In this document: positions 25,813 to 35,095 of the stretch, in pieces
Position numbering within the stretch: the stretch's first letter is position 1
Layout of the letters: every line of letters begins with the position of its first letter
Assembly (NCBI RefSeq): GCF_037646705.1
Contig: NZ_JBBHER010000004.1
Location: 372,001 to 436,000 of the forward strand
From: Pikeienuella litoralis
GTDB taxonomy: Bacteria > Pseudomonadota > Alphaproteobacteria > Rhodobacterales > Rhodobacteraceae
DNA: 64,000 nt
Direction of reading: 5' to 3'
Notes under the pieces: model-generated
Seen by the model: the letters and a program-made list of their open reading frames with translations, nothing else
The model's database searches: none
What the model was told of the DNA's origin: nothing
Made by a program: the position numbers and the translations under genes

Positions 25813-28029
25813 ATGTCGTACCGCCCCGCCGTCCGATCCAGCCTTCTCGCCGCCGCCGCGGCCGCGGCGCTGATCGTCGGCGCCGCCGGTCCCGGCGCGG
25901 CGCGGGACGCGGACGCCGCCGCTCCGCTCGCCGAGCGCGAGATCTTCGGCTTCAGCCAGGTTCTCCGCCGCAACAGGGGCCCCGACATCCGCGAGTCGAC
26001 GCCGGACGCGGTCCCCGAGCAGGTCACGCCGCTCGAGGACGAGATCGACGCGGCGGGCCGCTCGCGCCCCGGCGGGCTGACCGGCCGCCCCGCGCCCGAA
26101 ACCGCCCCGGAGAGCGAACCCCCGGTCGGCGAAAGCGATTGGCGGCGCGCCCCCGACGAGCCCCGGATCGAGACCACGACCGCGCCCGCCCCCGGCGCCG
26201 GCGAGCCCGGCCCGCAGATCCGCCCCGGCGGGTTCATCCTGAACGACCGCGTCCTTCTCACCGGAGAGACCGAGGATTCGCCCGCCCGCCCGGTCCGCGG
26301 CGCCGATGGCCGGCTGGCGCCGCCGGGCGTCGCCATCATCCCGCCGGAGCCGGAGCCTTACATCGACCCGCTCGCCGTGCCGCTGCCGCCGCCGCGCGCG
26401 GCCGGGCCGGACGACTTTCTCCCGGTCCCGGACCGCTGGCGGCTGGTGGACACGCTCGGCATCATCAAGGAGAATCCGCTCAACCCCTATGAGCAGAACA
26501 CGCTGAAGGGCGACAAGCCGGTCTGGGAAGGGAGCTGCTTCCCCTTCCTCGAGCCGGTGCTCGGCGAGAGCGAGACCGACTGTTTCCTGGTGCTGCTCGG
26601 CATCTCCGACACCGTGATCGAGCCGCGGAGCTTCCCGACCCCGACCGGCGTGCAGACCACGCAGCGCTCCGGCACCGACGATCTCTTCGGAAAGCCCGAC
26701 CAGATCCTGTTCAACCAGAACTTCATCCACGGCTTCAGCCTCATAAACGGCGACACCGCCTTCAGGCCGCAGGACATCGAATTCCGCTATACCGGTGTTC
26801 TAAACGGAAATTTCGCCGATGTGGAGGAGAAGCGCGTGCTCCGCGCGGACCCGGGCGCCGGCACGTCGCGCTTCGATCATCATTACGGGCTCGCGGAGCT
26901 GTTCGTCGACTACCACGTCCGGAACATCTCGGACCGTTACGATTTCTTTTCCGTGCGCGCCGGCGTTCAACCGTTCAGCTCGGATTTCCGGGGCTTCCTG
27001 TTTCAGGACAGCCAGCTCGGCGTCCGCCTGTTCGGCAATTGGGACAACAACCTCTGGCAATACAATCTCGCCTGGTTTCGCCGGCTGGAGAAGGACACAA
27101 ACTCCGGCCTGAACGACCCGTTCCAGACCCCGCGCGAGGATGACGTCTTCGTCGCCAACGTCTACCGGCAGGACTTCCCCGTCCTCGGCCTCACCAGCCA
27201 GGCGACCGCGATCTACAACCGGAACCGCGAAGGCGGCGACCGCTTCTTCGACGATAACGGCTTTCTCGCCCGGCCCGCCTCCTTCGGCACCCAGCGCGGC
27301 CGGAATTACGACGTGGTCTATCTCGGCTACAATGTCGACGGGCGGATCGGCCGGGTCAATCTCACCGGCTCCGGCTATTACGCCTTCGGGCGCGACGACA
27401 ACGTCTTCACCGACGAGAGCGCCAATATCTCCGCCTTCTTCGCGGCGGCCGAGGTCTCGATGGATTTCGACTGGACCCGCTGGCGGCTTTCGGGGCTCTA
27501 CGCCTCCGGCGACAGCGACCCGTTCGACAACAGCCAGGGCGGGTTCGACGCGATCTTCGAGAACCCGCAATTCGCCGGCGGCGACACCAACTACTGGATC
27601 CGTCAGCAGATCCCGCTGATCGGCGGCGGCGGCGTCGGCCTCTCCTCGCGGAACGCGGTGCTCCCCTCGCTCCGGCCGTCGAAGGAGCACGGCCAGTCCC
27701 AGTTCGTGAACCCGGGCATCATCCTTGTCGGCGCCGGCGCGGATTTCGACATCTCGCCGCAACTCCGCCTCTCCACCAACGCCAACTACATGTGGTTCGA
27801 CGACACGTCTTCGCTCGAGGTGCTGCGCAACCAGGGCAACATCCGCAACGACATCGGCCTCGATCTCTCGGCCGCCGCGATCTGGCGCCCGTTCCAGACG
27901 CAGAACGTCGTCTTCCGCCTGTCCGGCGCCGCCCTCTTTCCGGGGCGGGGATTCAACGATCTCTACGCGGCGGAGGGGGAGCGCGATATGTACTATTCCG
28001 TCCTCGCCAACCTCGTCCTGACCTATTGA
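25813..28029 (+). CDS. Predicted outer-membrane beta-barrel with proline-rich N-terminal region
   Basis: The 738-residue protein starts at an ATG preceded by AAGGAG and has an alanine-rich signal peptide ending near GAARDA. Residues ~60-200 are proline- and acid-rich and probably disordered. From about residue 310 the sequence alternates polar and hydrophobic residues in many amphipathic strands with aromatic girdles (for example FDHHYGLAELFVDYHV, YDVVYLGYNVDGRIG). It ends in the strand LANLVLTY with a terminal tyrosine, as in outer-membrane barrels. Two cysteines occur near 239 and 256. There are no heme motifs. It lies directly before the decaheme-propeller gene with a 7-base gap. It might be the porin of a porin-cytochrome conduit, but an ordinary channel is possible. 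Confidence 0.8.
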   Translation: MSYRPAVRSSLLAAAAAAALIVGAAGPGAARDADAAAPLAEREIFGFSQVLRRNRGPDIRESTPDAVPEQVTPLEDEIDAAGRSRPGGLTGRPAPETAPESEPPVGESDWRRAPDEPRIETTTAPAPGAGEPGPQIRPGGFILNDRVLLTGETEDSPARPVRGADGRLAPPGVAIIPPEPEPYIDPLAVPLPPPRAAGPDDFLPVPDRWRLVDTLGIIKENPLNPYEQNTLKGDKPVWEGSCFPFLEPVLGESETDCFLVLLGISDTVIEPRSFPTPTGVQTTQRSGTDDLFGKPDQILFNQNFIHGFSLINGDTAFRPQDIEFRYTGVLNGNFADVEEKRVLRADPGAGTSRFDHHYGLAELFVDYHVRNISDRYDFFSVRAGVQPFSSDFRGFLFQDSQLGVRLFGNWDNNLWQYNLAWFRRLEKDTNSGLNDPFQTPREDDVFVANVYRQDFPVLGLTSQATAIYNRNREGGDRFFDDNGFLARPASFGTQRGRNYDVVYLGYNVDGRIGRVNLTGSGYYAFGRDDNVFTDESANISAFFAAAEVSMDFDWTRWRLSGLYASGDSDPFDNSQGGFDAIFENPQFAGGDTNYWIRQQIPLIGGGGVGLSSRNAVLPSLRPSKEHGQSQFVNPGIILVGAGADFDISPQLRLSTNANYMWFDDTSSLEVLRNQGNIRNDIGLDLSAAAIWRPFQTQNVVFRLSGAALFPGRGFNDLYAAEGERDMYYSVLANLVLTY

Positions 28030-28036
28030 GGCGACC

Positions 28037-31000
28037 ATGATCCGGTTCTCGCACCTTGTTTTCATCGCCCTCGCGGGCGCCGCCATGTTCGGCGCGGCCG
28101 ACGTTCGGGCGGCGGGAGGCGGCGAGGTTCCGGTGGAGCGGGTCTACCCCGAATACCCGCCCGCCCCCGCCGGGCAGACCCCGGCCGACGTCGCGCTGAA
28201 ATCCGCCGGCTGCATGACCTGCCATGAGCAGACCGACAGCCCGACCATGCATATCTCCGGCGGCGTCGCCCTCGGCTGCACCGATTGCCATGGCGGCGAC
28301 GCCGGCGTCTTCCGCGACGCGTCCGAGGCGCCCGGCTCGGATGGCTATGTCGCGGCGCTGAGCAAGGCGCATGTGCTGCCGCTCTATCCGAAAACCTGGA
28401 ATTGGCCGAGCTCGGCGAACCCGCGCAGCAGCTACACGCTGATCAACCGCGAGAGCCCCGAGTTCCTCCGCTTCGTGAACCCCTCCGATTACCGTGTGGT
28501 GCGGGAATCCTGCGGCGCATGCCACATGAAGGAGATCCAGGCCGCGGAGCGCTCGCTGATGGCGACCGCGACGATGTTCTGGGGCGGCGCCGCCTACAAC
28601 AACGGCATCCTGCCCTTCAAGCGCTATGTCCTCGGCGAGGCCTACACCCGCGACGGCGAGCCGGCCGTGCTCGACAGCCCGGTGCGCCTCAATCAGAAGA
28701 TGATCGACCGCGGCGCGATCGCCAAACTCTACCCGATGCCGGCCTGGGAGGTGATGCCGGTCGGCGACGTCTTCCGCGTGTTCGAGCGGGGCGGGCGCAA
28801 CATCGGCACCCAATTCCCCGAGATCGGCCTCCCCAACGCCCTCGGCCAGCTTCAGCGGCTCGAGGAGCCGGGCCGCCCCGACATCCGCCAATCGAACCGC
28901 GGCACCGGCACCGGCGTCCGCGTCGCGATCCCGATCCTGAACATCCACAAGACCCGCCTCAACGACCCCCACACCTGGTTCTTCGGCACCAATGAGCAGC
29001 CGGGCGACTACCGCTCCTCCGGCTGCGCCGCCTGCCATGTCGTCTACGCCAACGACCGGGAATGGGAGAGTTCCGGCCAATATGCGAAATACGGCAACAA
29101 GGGCCAGACCGTCACCATCGACCCGGCGATCAACGGCGAGCATTTCCCCGAGATGAAGGGCGAGAAGGGCCACCCGCTCCGCCACGCCTTCTCCTCCGCG
29201 ATCCCGACCGCGCAGTGCATGTCCTGCCACATGCATCAGCCGAACATGTTCGTGAACACCTATCTCGGCTACACGATGTGGGATTACGAATCCGACGCGC
29301 CGCTGATGTGGCCGAAAGACCAGGTGAGCCGCCGCGACCGCGACCTCGGCAAGCCGCTTCGCGAGGAGGAGCGGAACGCCGCCCGCAGCTACGCCGGCGA
29401 AGATTCCCATGCGGCGACGGAGACCTACGGCCCCTGGCAGAGAATGCGCGAGATTCTGGACCGCAACCCTGAAGCCGCCGCCGCGGTCGGGAAATGGGGC
29501 GATCTTCCGTTCCTCGAAGAGGTCTGGACCGACGTGAACCCGAAGGCGCAGGACACCCAGTTCGCCGATTATCACGGCCACGGCTGGAACTTCCGTGCGA
29601 TCTACAAGCGCAACCGCGAGGGCGACCTTCTCGACAAGGCCGGCGGCGTCGTCTCGAACGACGACCCGAAGAAATTCGAAAAAGCCGTCCACATGAACTC
29701 GATCCACGCCGAGAAGGGCATGCACTGCGTCGATTGCCATTTCAGCCAGGACGGCCACGGCAACGGCTACATGCATGGCGAGGTCGCGCAGGCGGTGCAG
29801 ATCCGCTGCAAGGACTGCCACGGCACCTCGAAGGCGCTGCCGACGCTGCGGACCAGCGGCCCCGCGGCCCGGCCCGGCGGCGAGGACCTGACGCTTCTGC
29901 GCAACCCCGACGGCCAGCGCCGCTTCGAATGGGTCGGCGGGCGGCTGATCCAGCGCTCGATCGTCAATCCGGGGCTCGAATGGGAGGTGAGCCTGGTCAA
30001 GAAGAGCGTGACCAAGGGCGACCCGCACTACAACCCGAAGGCCGCGCGCGCCAAATTGATGGCGAAGCTCAACGGCCCGAACGACACGACGATGGACTGG
30101 GGCGGCGGCGTCCCCGACTCCAACCTCGCCCATGACGACGAGGAGATGGCCTGTTTCTCCTGCCACACCTCCTGGACCACGTCCTGCGGCGGATGCCATC
30201 TGCCGATCGAGGCGAACTGGAAGACAGAGCATCACCATTACGAAGACGGCCTGGAGACCCGGAACTGGGCCTCCTACAACCCGCAGGTCGCGCGCGACCA
30301 GATCTATCAACTCGGCAAGCATGGGCCGGTGAAGGGCGGGATCATCGCGCCGATCCGCTCGTCCTCGGCGCTCGTCCTCTCCTCCACCAACATCAACCGC
30401 GAGCGGATCTACATCCAGCAGCCCCCGGTCGCCGCCTCCGGCTATTCCAGCCAGGCCTTCGCGCCGCATTTCCCGCACACCGCGCGAAAGGAGGAGACCA
30501 AGACCTGCACCGACTGCCACCTCTCGGAGGAGAACGACAACAACGCGATCATGGCGCAGCTTCTGCTCCACGGCACCAATTTCATCGATTTCATCGGCCA
30601 TCACGCCTATATCGGCGAGGTCGGCGGCCTTCAGGCGGTGCGCGTCACCGAATGGGAGGAGCCGCAGGCGGTGTTCGGCTCCTATCTCCACAAATACGCC
30701 TATCCGGACGACTGGCGGATGCTGCAGAACCGAGGGAAAGAGCTGGCCTGGGACGAGCGCAACATGGTCTCGTCGCAATCCGCGCCCGGAACCGTCGGCT
30801 GCCTGCAGCTGCGCGGCGAATATCTCTACGCCTCGCAGGGCGACGGCGTGCAGGTCTATGACGTCGCCTCGATCGGCAACAAGGGCGTCTCGGACCGGAT
30901 CCTCTCCGCACCGTTCAGCCCGCTCGGGCAGGACGCGCACATCTCCACCAGGCGCGCGACCTGCGTCGCGCTGCCGACGGAGCAGCCGATCGCGCCCTTC

Positions 31001-31915
31001 AAACAGGAGAAATACGGCCATGAGCTGATGTTCGAGACCAATCTCGAACAGCCGTTCCACCCGCTCTACAAATACGCCTATGTGACCGACGCCGAAGAGG
31101 GCCTGATCCTCTTCGACAACCAGACCTTCCAGGACGGCGAGCCCCGCAACAACGACATCGAGCGCGCCGTGACCTGGAACCCGAACGGGGTGCTGAACGG
31201 CGCGAGCTATCTTCTGGTCCGCGGCGAATATGTCTACATCACCACGCCGCGCGCCGTTGTCGTGGTCAACATCGACACGCCGACCAGCCCGCGCCTCGTC
31301 GCCGAGATCCCGATGCAGGGCGCGCGCTATGTCGATCATCAGTTCCGCTATCTCTTCGTCACCGACGAGCGCGGGCTCCACGTCGTCGACGTCACCGACC
31401 AGGAGACGCCGTTCATCGTCGAGGGCGCCTTCGTCCCGATCCGGGACGCGCGGAATCTGCACGTCGCGCGCACCTACGCCTATATCGCGGCGGGCGCCGA
31501 GGGGCTGGTGATCGTGGACGTGAAGAACCCGGAAAAGCCGAAGACCTACATGACCGAGAATTTCGGCGGCGCCATGAACGACGCCACCGATATCGTCATC
31601 GGCACGACCAACGCCTCCCTGATCGGCTATGTCGCCGACGGCGTGAACGGGCTGAAGGTGCTGCAGCTCACCTCCCCCGCCAGCCAGCCGAATTTCTATG
31701 GCTTCAGCCCGGCCCCGAAACCCGAGCTGATCGCCTGGTGGAAGACGGACGGCGCCGCCGTCGCCCTCTCCGGCGGCCTGAAGCGCGACCGCGCGGTGGA
31801 TGAGAACGGCAACCAGATCGCGGTGTTCGGCCGCATCGGCTCACGCCCGTTCAACGAAGCCGAGCAGCGCGCCTTCTATCAGAAGGATGGCGCGCTCTAT
31901 AAGGTCAGGGATTAG
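28037..31915 (+). CDS. Decaheme c-type cytochrome with C-terminal LVIVD-type beta-propeller
   Basis: The 1292-residue protein has a signal peptide (LVFIALAGAAMFGAADVRA). Ten CxxCH motifs lie between residues 59 and about 828: CMTCH, CTDCH, CGACH, CAACH, CMSCH, CVDCH, CKDCH, CFSCH, CGGCH and CTDCH. Several distal histidines are nearby (for example EHHHYE). From about residue 900 to 1230 repeated strands with the LVIVD theme appear: DGVQVYDVA, EGLILFDN, RAVVVVNIDTP, RGLHVVDVTD, EGLVIVDVKNP and NGLKVLQL. These would form a beta-propeller. It is exported to the periplasm or beyond. It is the last gene of the co-directional block. An enzymatic role in reducing an oxyanion is an alternative to simple electron relay. 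Confidence 0.9.
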   Translation: MIRFSHLVFIALAGAAMFGAADVRAAGGGEVPVERVYPEYPPAPAGQTPADVALKSAGCMTCHEQTDSPTMHISGGVALGCTDCHGGDAGVFRDASEAPGSDGYVAALSKAHVLPLYPKTWNWPSSANPRSSYTLINRESPEFLRFVNPSDYRVVRESCGACHMKEIQAAERSLMATATMFWGGAAYNNGILPFKRYVLGEAYTRDGEPAVLDSPVRLNQKMIDRGAIAKLYPMPAWEVMPVGDVFRVFERGGRNIGTQFPEIGLPNALGQLQRLEEPGRPDIRQSNRGTGTGVRVAIPILNIHKTRLNDPHTWFFGTNEQPGDYRSSGCAACHVVYANDREWESSGQYAKYGNKGQTVTIDPAINGEHFPEMKGEKGHPLRHAFSSAIPTAQCMSCHMHQPNMFVNTYLGYTMWDYESDAPLMWPKDQVSRRDRDLGKPLREEERNAARSYAGEDSHAATETYGPWQRMREILDRNPEAAAAVGKWGDLPFLEEVWTDVNPKAQDTQFADYHGHGWNFRAIYKRNREGDLLDKAGGVVSNDDPKKFEKAVHMNSIHAEKGMHCVDCHFSQDGHGNGYMHGEVAQAVQIRCKDCHGTSKALPTLRTSGPAARPGGEDLTLLRNPDGQRRFEWVGGRLIQRSIVNPGLEWEVSLVKKSVTKGDPHYNPKAARAKLMAKLNGPNDTTMDWGGGVPDSNLAHDDEEMACFSCHTSWTTSCGGCHLPIEANWKTEHHHYEDGLETRNWASYNPQVARDQIYQLGKHGPVKGGIIAPIRSSSALVLSSTNINRERIYIQQPPVAASGYSSQAFAPHFPHTARKEETKTCTDCHLSEENDNNAIMAQLLLHGTNFIDFIGHHAYIGEVGGLQAVRVTEWEEPQAVFGSYLHKYAYPDDWRMLQNRGKELAWDERNMVSSQSAPGTVGCLQLRGEYLYASQGDGVQVYDVASIGNKGVSDRILSAPFSPLGQDAHISTRRATCVALPTEQPIAPFKQEKYGHELMFETNLEQPFHPLYKYAYVTDAEEGLILFDNQTFQDGEPRNNDIERAVTWNPNGVLNGASYLLVRGEYVYITTPRAVVVVNIDTPTSPRLVAEIPMQGARYVDHQFRYLFVTDERGLHVVDVTDQETPFIVEGAFVPIRDARNLHVARTYAYIAAGAEGLVIVDVKNPEKPKTYMTENFGGAMNDATDIVIGTTNASLIGYVADGVNGLKVLQLTSPASQPNFYGFSPAPKPELIAWWKTDGAAVALSGGLKRDRAVDENGNQIAVFGRIGSRPFNEAEQRAFYQKDGALYKVRD

Positions 31916-31930
31916 ACAAGGTCAGGGATT
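31901..31930 (+). repeat. Short direct repeat at the gene end
   Basis: The 13-base sequence AAGGTCAGGGATT occurs at 31901-31913, covering the last codons of the decaheme-propeller gene, and again at 31918-31930. It looks like a small recent tandem duplication; the second copy is non-coding. Confidence 0.85.
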
Positions 31931-31941
31931 GGCGGGCGGGC

Positions 31942-32505
31942 TCAGAGCATCCGCGAGAGCACGCCGTCGCGCTTCACCACGCCATGCATCGTCGCCGCCG
32001 CGACATGCAGCAGGATCAGCGCGATCAGCCCCCACGCGACCGCGCCGTGGATCGTGTAAAGCGCGGCGCCCAGCGGCTTGTCCACGCCGATCAGCCCCGG
32101 CAGCCGCCAGTTGAAGAACTCGACCGGAAACCCGCTCGCCGCCGTCGCGCTCCAGCCGAGAACCGGCATCGCCACCAGCCCGAGATAGAGCAGGCCATGC
32201 GTGAGCCGGCTCGCCGCCCGCTCGAAACGGGTCAGCGGCGCGGCGTAGGGCGGCGCGCCGAACGCCAGCCGCGCCGCGATCCGCGCCGCCATCGCCGCGA
32301 GGATCAGAACTCCGAGCGTCTTGTGATACTTGAACACCATATTGGTGATCTCGATCCCGAAGGCCGCGTTCAACCCGTCGAAACCGTAGGCGTCCAGCGT
32401 CAGCCCCAACCCCAGAACCCCGACCGCCATGAGCGCGATCAGCCAGTGCAGCGCCCTCTGGATCAACGCGTAGCGCGGCGCGGCGCCCGCGCGCATCCCG
32501 CTCAT
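31942..32505 (-). CDS. Cytochrome b561
   Basis: This 187-residue four-helix membrane protein of the bacterial b561 family takes electrons from quinol and passes them to a periplasmic acceptor, or the reverse. Conserved histidines sit in helix 1 (RALHWLIALM), at YHKTLG, at LTHGLLYLG and in the pair IHGAVAWGLIALILLHVAA, enough for two b hemes. RYALIQRALHW is the standard N-terminus. It overlaps the RibD-like reductase gene by 4 bases and converges with the decaheme-propeller gene, 26 bases away. The proximity suggests a functional tie to the c-type cytochromes but does not prove one. Confidence 0.9.
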   Translation of the reverse strand: MSGMRAGAAPRYALIQRALHWLIALMAVGVLGLGLTLDAYGFDGLNAAFGIEITNMVFKYHKTLGVLILAAMAARIAARLAFGAPPYAAPLTRFERAASRLTHGLLYLGLVAMPVLGWSATAASGFPVEFFNWRLPGLIGVDKPLGAALYTIHGAVAWGLIALILLHVAAATMHGVVKRDGVLSRML

Positions 32506-33230
32506 ATCGCGGCCTCCGCCGCCGAGCGCAGCGGCGCGGCCGCGATCGCCCGCCGCAAATCGCAGATGAAAAGCACATCGCCGTCTTCGAGCACGCGCAC
32601 CGTCGTTCGCGGCCGAAGCGCCTCGTCCAACTGGTCGATCGGCGCCAGCGAGAGCCCGGTCTTGCCGGAGCCGAGGATGATCGGCGCGACCAGCACATGC
32701 AGAAGATCGACGGCGCCCGCGTCGAGAAAATCGCCCAGCGTGTCGGGCCCGCCCTCGACCAGAATCCGCGCCAGCCCCTCCGCCCTCAGCGCCGCGACGA
32801 TCGCCGCCGGCGCGAAGCGGCCGTCCGGCCCCGGCTCCAGCGCGATCCGGCGCGCGCCCGCCGGCGCCGGCGCCCCGCGCCGCGTGATGCAGATCACCTC
32901 CGCCGCCCCGTCGCGCATCACCCGCGCGTCGGCCGGCGCGCGGCCGTCAGGGTCGATCACCACCCGCACCGGGCTGCGCCCCGGCACATGCCGCACCGTC
33001 AGCGCCGGATCGTCCGCGATCAGCGTGCCGACGCCGATCACCACCGCGTCCACCCCGGCGCGAAGCCGATGGAGATGCGTCAACGCCGCCGCGCCGGAGA
33101 TGTATTTCGACGCTCCCGTCGTCGTCGCGACCCGCCCGTCGAGCGACTGGCCAAGCTGCGCGACCACCAGGGGCCCGCTCCCCGCAAGGGAGAAAAGCGC
33201 CGCCCCCGCATCCGTGACATGAAGATTCAT
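32502..33230 (-). CDS. RibD C-terminal-domain reductase (pyrimidine reductase-like)
   Basis: The 242-residue protein has the dihydrofolate-reductase-like fold of RibD C-terminal domains. Landmarks are QSLDGRVAT (27-35), the region DAVVIGVGTLIADDPALTVR, and ILVEGGPDTLGDFL for NADPH and substrate binding. It lacks the deaminase domain of full-length RibD. Stand-alone members reduce a ribosylamino-pyrimidine in riboflavin synthesis or have other substrates. GGCGGAGCG precedes the start. It is translationally coupled to a cytochrome b561 gene, which is unusual for a riboflavin enzyme. Its substrate is therefore open. Confidence 0.85.
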   Translation of the reverse strand: MNLHVTDAGAALFSLAGSGPLVVAQLGQSLDGRVATTTGASKYISGAAALTHLHRLRAGVDAVVIGVGTLIADDPALTVRHVPGRSPVRVVIDPDGRAPADARVMRDGAAEVICITRRGAPAPAGARRIALEPGPDGRFAPAAIVAALRAEGLARILVEGGPDTLGDFLDAGAVDLLHVLVAPIILGSGKTGLSLAPIDQLDEALRPRTTVRVLEDGDVLFICDLRRAIAAAPLRSAAEAAI

Positions 33231-33240
33231 CGCTCCGCCC

Positions 33241-34824
33241 TCATTCCGCCGGGGTCCGGCTCGCCGCGACCCGCGCCGGCGCCTCGTCCCGATGCCGTTC
33301 CTTCACACGCCGCCATGGCTCCGCCTTGAACCAGCCGACCACATAGGCCGTGGCGACCAGCGCGGCGAACCCGGTCAGGTTCACCAGCGCATAGGTCCAG
33401 ACGTCGCGCCCGATCACGTCGAGCCACCAGCCGTTGAACCGGCCGAGCACGATCGAGACCATGAACACCGCCAGCGATTGCGTGCCGACCTTGCGGATCA
33501 CCGGGACGATGGCGAGAAAGCCCTCGCCCGTGACCCATGCCCGCCGCTCCGGCCCGATCGCCGACCAGATCAGCACTATCAGCGCGCCGAGATGCGCAAG
33601 CTGCGCCACTCCGATCCGCCCCGGATCGGCGATCAGCCCGAAGCGCCCCATCACCGCCAGCAGCCAGCTGTCGAGCGCCGGAGACAGCGCCCGGATCTCA
33701 TCGACATAGGCGTAAGGCGCGGTCAGCAGCGCCAGCCCGACCAGAGCCGCGAGCCAGGCCTTGTCGAGGATCGCCCGCGGCGGCCGCCAGCCGCTCCGGA
33801 GCCGCGCCCCGTCCGGCCCGACCGCCGCCCATGCGAGATAGGCGATCGCGAGGAAATGGAGATAGCGGAGCGGCCCGACCCCGGCCTTCCCGATCAGCGG
33901 GCCGAGAAAATTCCGGGCGTCCGCGATCCAGACCCGAATCACCCAGTCCTCAGGCAGGTATCCGACGCCATGAATCTTGTGCCAGGCGAAGGGGATCGAG
34001 ACGATCAGATAGCCCGCCGCGGCCAGCACGAGGCCGCGCGTCACCGGCGGCGGCGTCAGCCATTTCATGCCGAGGGCGAAGCCGGTGAAGAACACGATCT
34101 GCCAGCCGAACGGGTTGAAGAACCAGGTTCCCTTTCCCCACGGGTTGGAGGGCAGGGACATGAACGAGAACGCCCCGCCAAGGGTCGCCAGCATCTCGCC
34201 GAGCGCATGCGTCTCCTCCCCGCCGAGGCTGTAGCGCCAGATCGCGAGCTGCGCCGCGAACCAGACCGCCGCGACGACGCCGAACACCGCCATCCGCCCG
34301 CCAAGATGATGCGCCAGCATGATGACCGGAATCATCGCGAGGATCGCCAGATACATCGGCAGGATGTCGAACAGGCCCGGCACGTAGGTCAGCGTGAAGT
34401 ACCCGAGCAACGCGGCCTCCGCATCCCGGAAGAACCCCGAGACCGGCCACCAGTTGGTGTAGGCGCGCCCCTCCGGGCCCATGCCGCTCCTGTCCAGCAG
34501 GATCATCAGCAGCGTCGTCACGAGAATGACGCCGATATGCGCCCAATAGACCTGCCAGACCCGGAACGCGACGCGCGCCGCCCCGATCAGCCAGCCCCGC
34601 GCGACATAGGTGGAGCCGAACGCCATCGCCGAGGCCATGCCCGAGCAGAAGACGAAGATCTCCGCCGCGTCCGAATAGCCGAACCGCGCCGGAATCCACA
34701 GCGTCCAGGAGTTGCCTGGCGTATGCGCCACCAGGATGATGAACATCGCCAGGCCGCGAAAAAAATCCAGCCGCAGATCCCGCGGCCGTTTGATCGTGGC
34801 GGCTGGCGCAGGCGATCCCGTCAT
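33241..34824 (-). CDS. opgC: OpgC-domain membrane acyltransferase
   Basis: This 527-residue protein with about ten to twelve hydrophobic helices belongs to the OpgC family, which adds succinyl groups to osmoregulated periplasmic glucans. The N-terminal LDFFRGLAMFIILVAHTPG contains the conserved arginine and histidine. FGYSDAAEIFVFCSGM, LTYVPGLFDILPMY and GWQIVFFTGFALG are family blocks. Its start follows GGAG at an 8-base spacing and it ends 10 bases before the reductase gene start. No glucan synthase (opgGH) lies in the window. The acyl group and the target polysaccharide are inferred from the family. Confidence 0.87.
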   Translation of the reverse strand: MTGSPAPAATIKRPRDLRLDFFRGLAMFIILVAHTPGNSWTLWIPARFGYSDAAEIFVFCSGMASAMAFGSTYVARGWLIGAARVAFRVWQVYWAHIGVILVTTLLMILLDRSGMGPEGRAYTNWWPVSGFFRDAEAALLGYFTLTYVPGLFDILPMYLAILAMIPVIMLAHHLGGRMAVFGVVAAVWFAAQLAIWRYSLGGEETHALGEMLATLGGAFSFMSLPSNPWGKGTWFFNPFGWQIVFFTGFALGMKWLTPPPVTRGLVLAAAGYLIVSIPFAWHKIHGVGYLPEDWVIRVWIADARNFLGPLIGKAGVGPLRYLHFLAIAYLAWAAVGPDGARLRSGWRPPRAILDKAWLAALVGLALLTAPYAYVDEIRALSPALDSWLLAVMGRFGLIADPGRIGVAQLAHLGALIVLIWSAIGPERRAWVTGEGFLAIVPVIRKVGTQSLAVFMVSIVLGRFNGWWLDVIGRDVWTYALVNLTGFAALVATAYVVGWFKAEPWRRVKERHRDEAPARVAASRTPAE

Positions 34825-35095
34825 GCGCGTCTGTCTCCGCTCGGTTCCGTATCCAATGACGTTAACCTCTAGCCCGCAAATGGGGCGCGCGCGCGGCCTT
34901 CGCGCGGCGTCTCACCGGGATGTGACCCGATGTCAACGCGTCAGACGGCTTTCGGCGCACGAGGCGCCTTTCCTCCCACCCTCAGAATCGAGGATGATGG
35001 GACCACCGCCGGGGCGAACCGGGCGCGCCCGACCCGGCCCCGAATCGCGGCGCCGGGGCCGGGGCGCGCCCGCCCCGCCGAACGGAGACGGAGCC

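Noticed and set aside
27953..31462. Minus-strand open frame of 1169 codons opposite the decaheme-propeller gene
   Set aside because: The plus strand has ten CxxCH motifs, a signal peptide and a propeller; the antisense frame has only low-complexity charged sequence.
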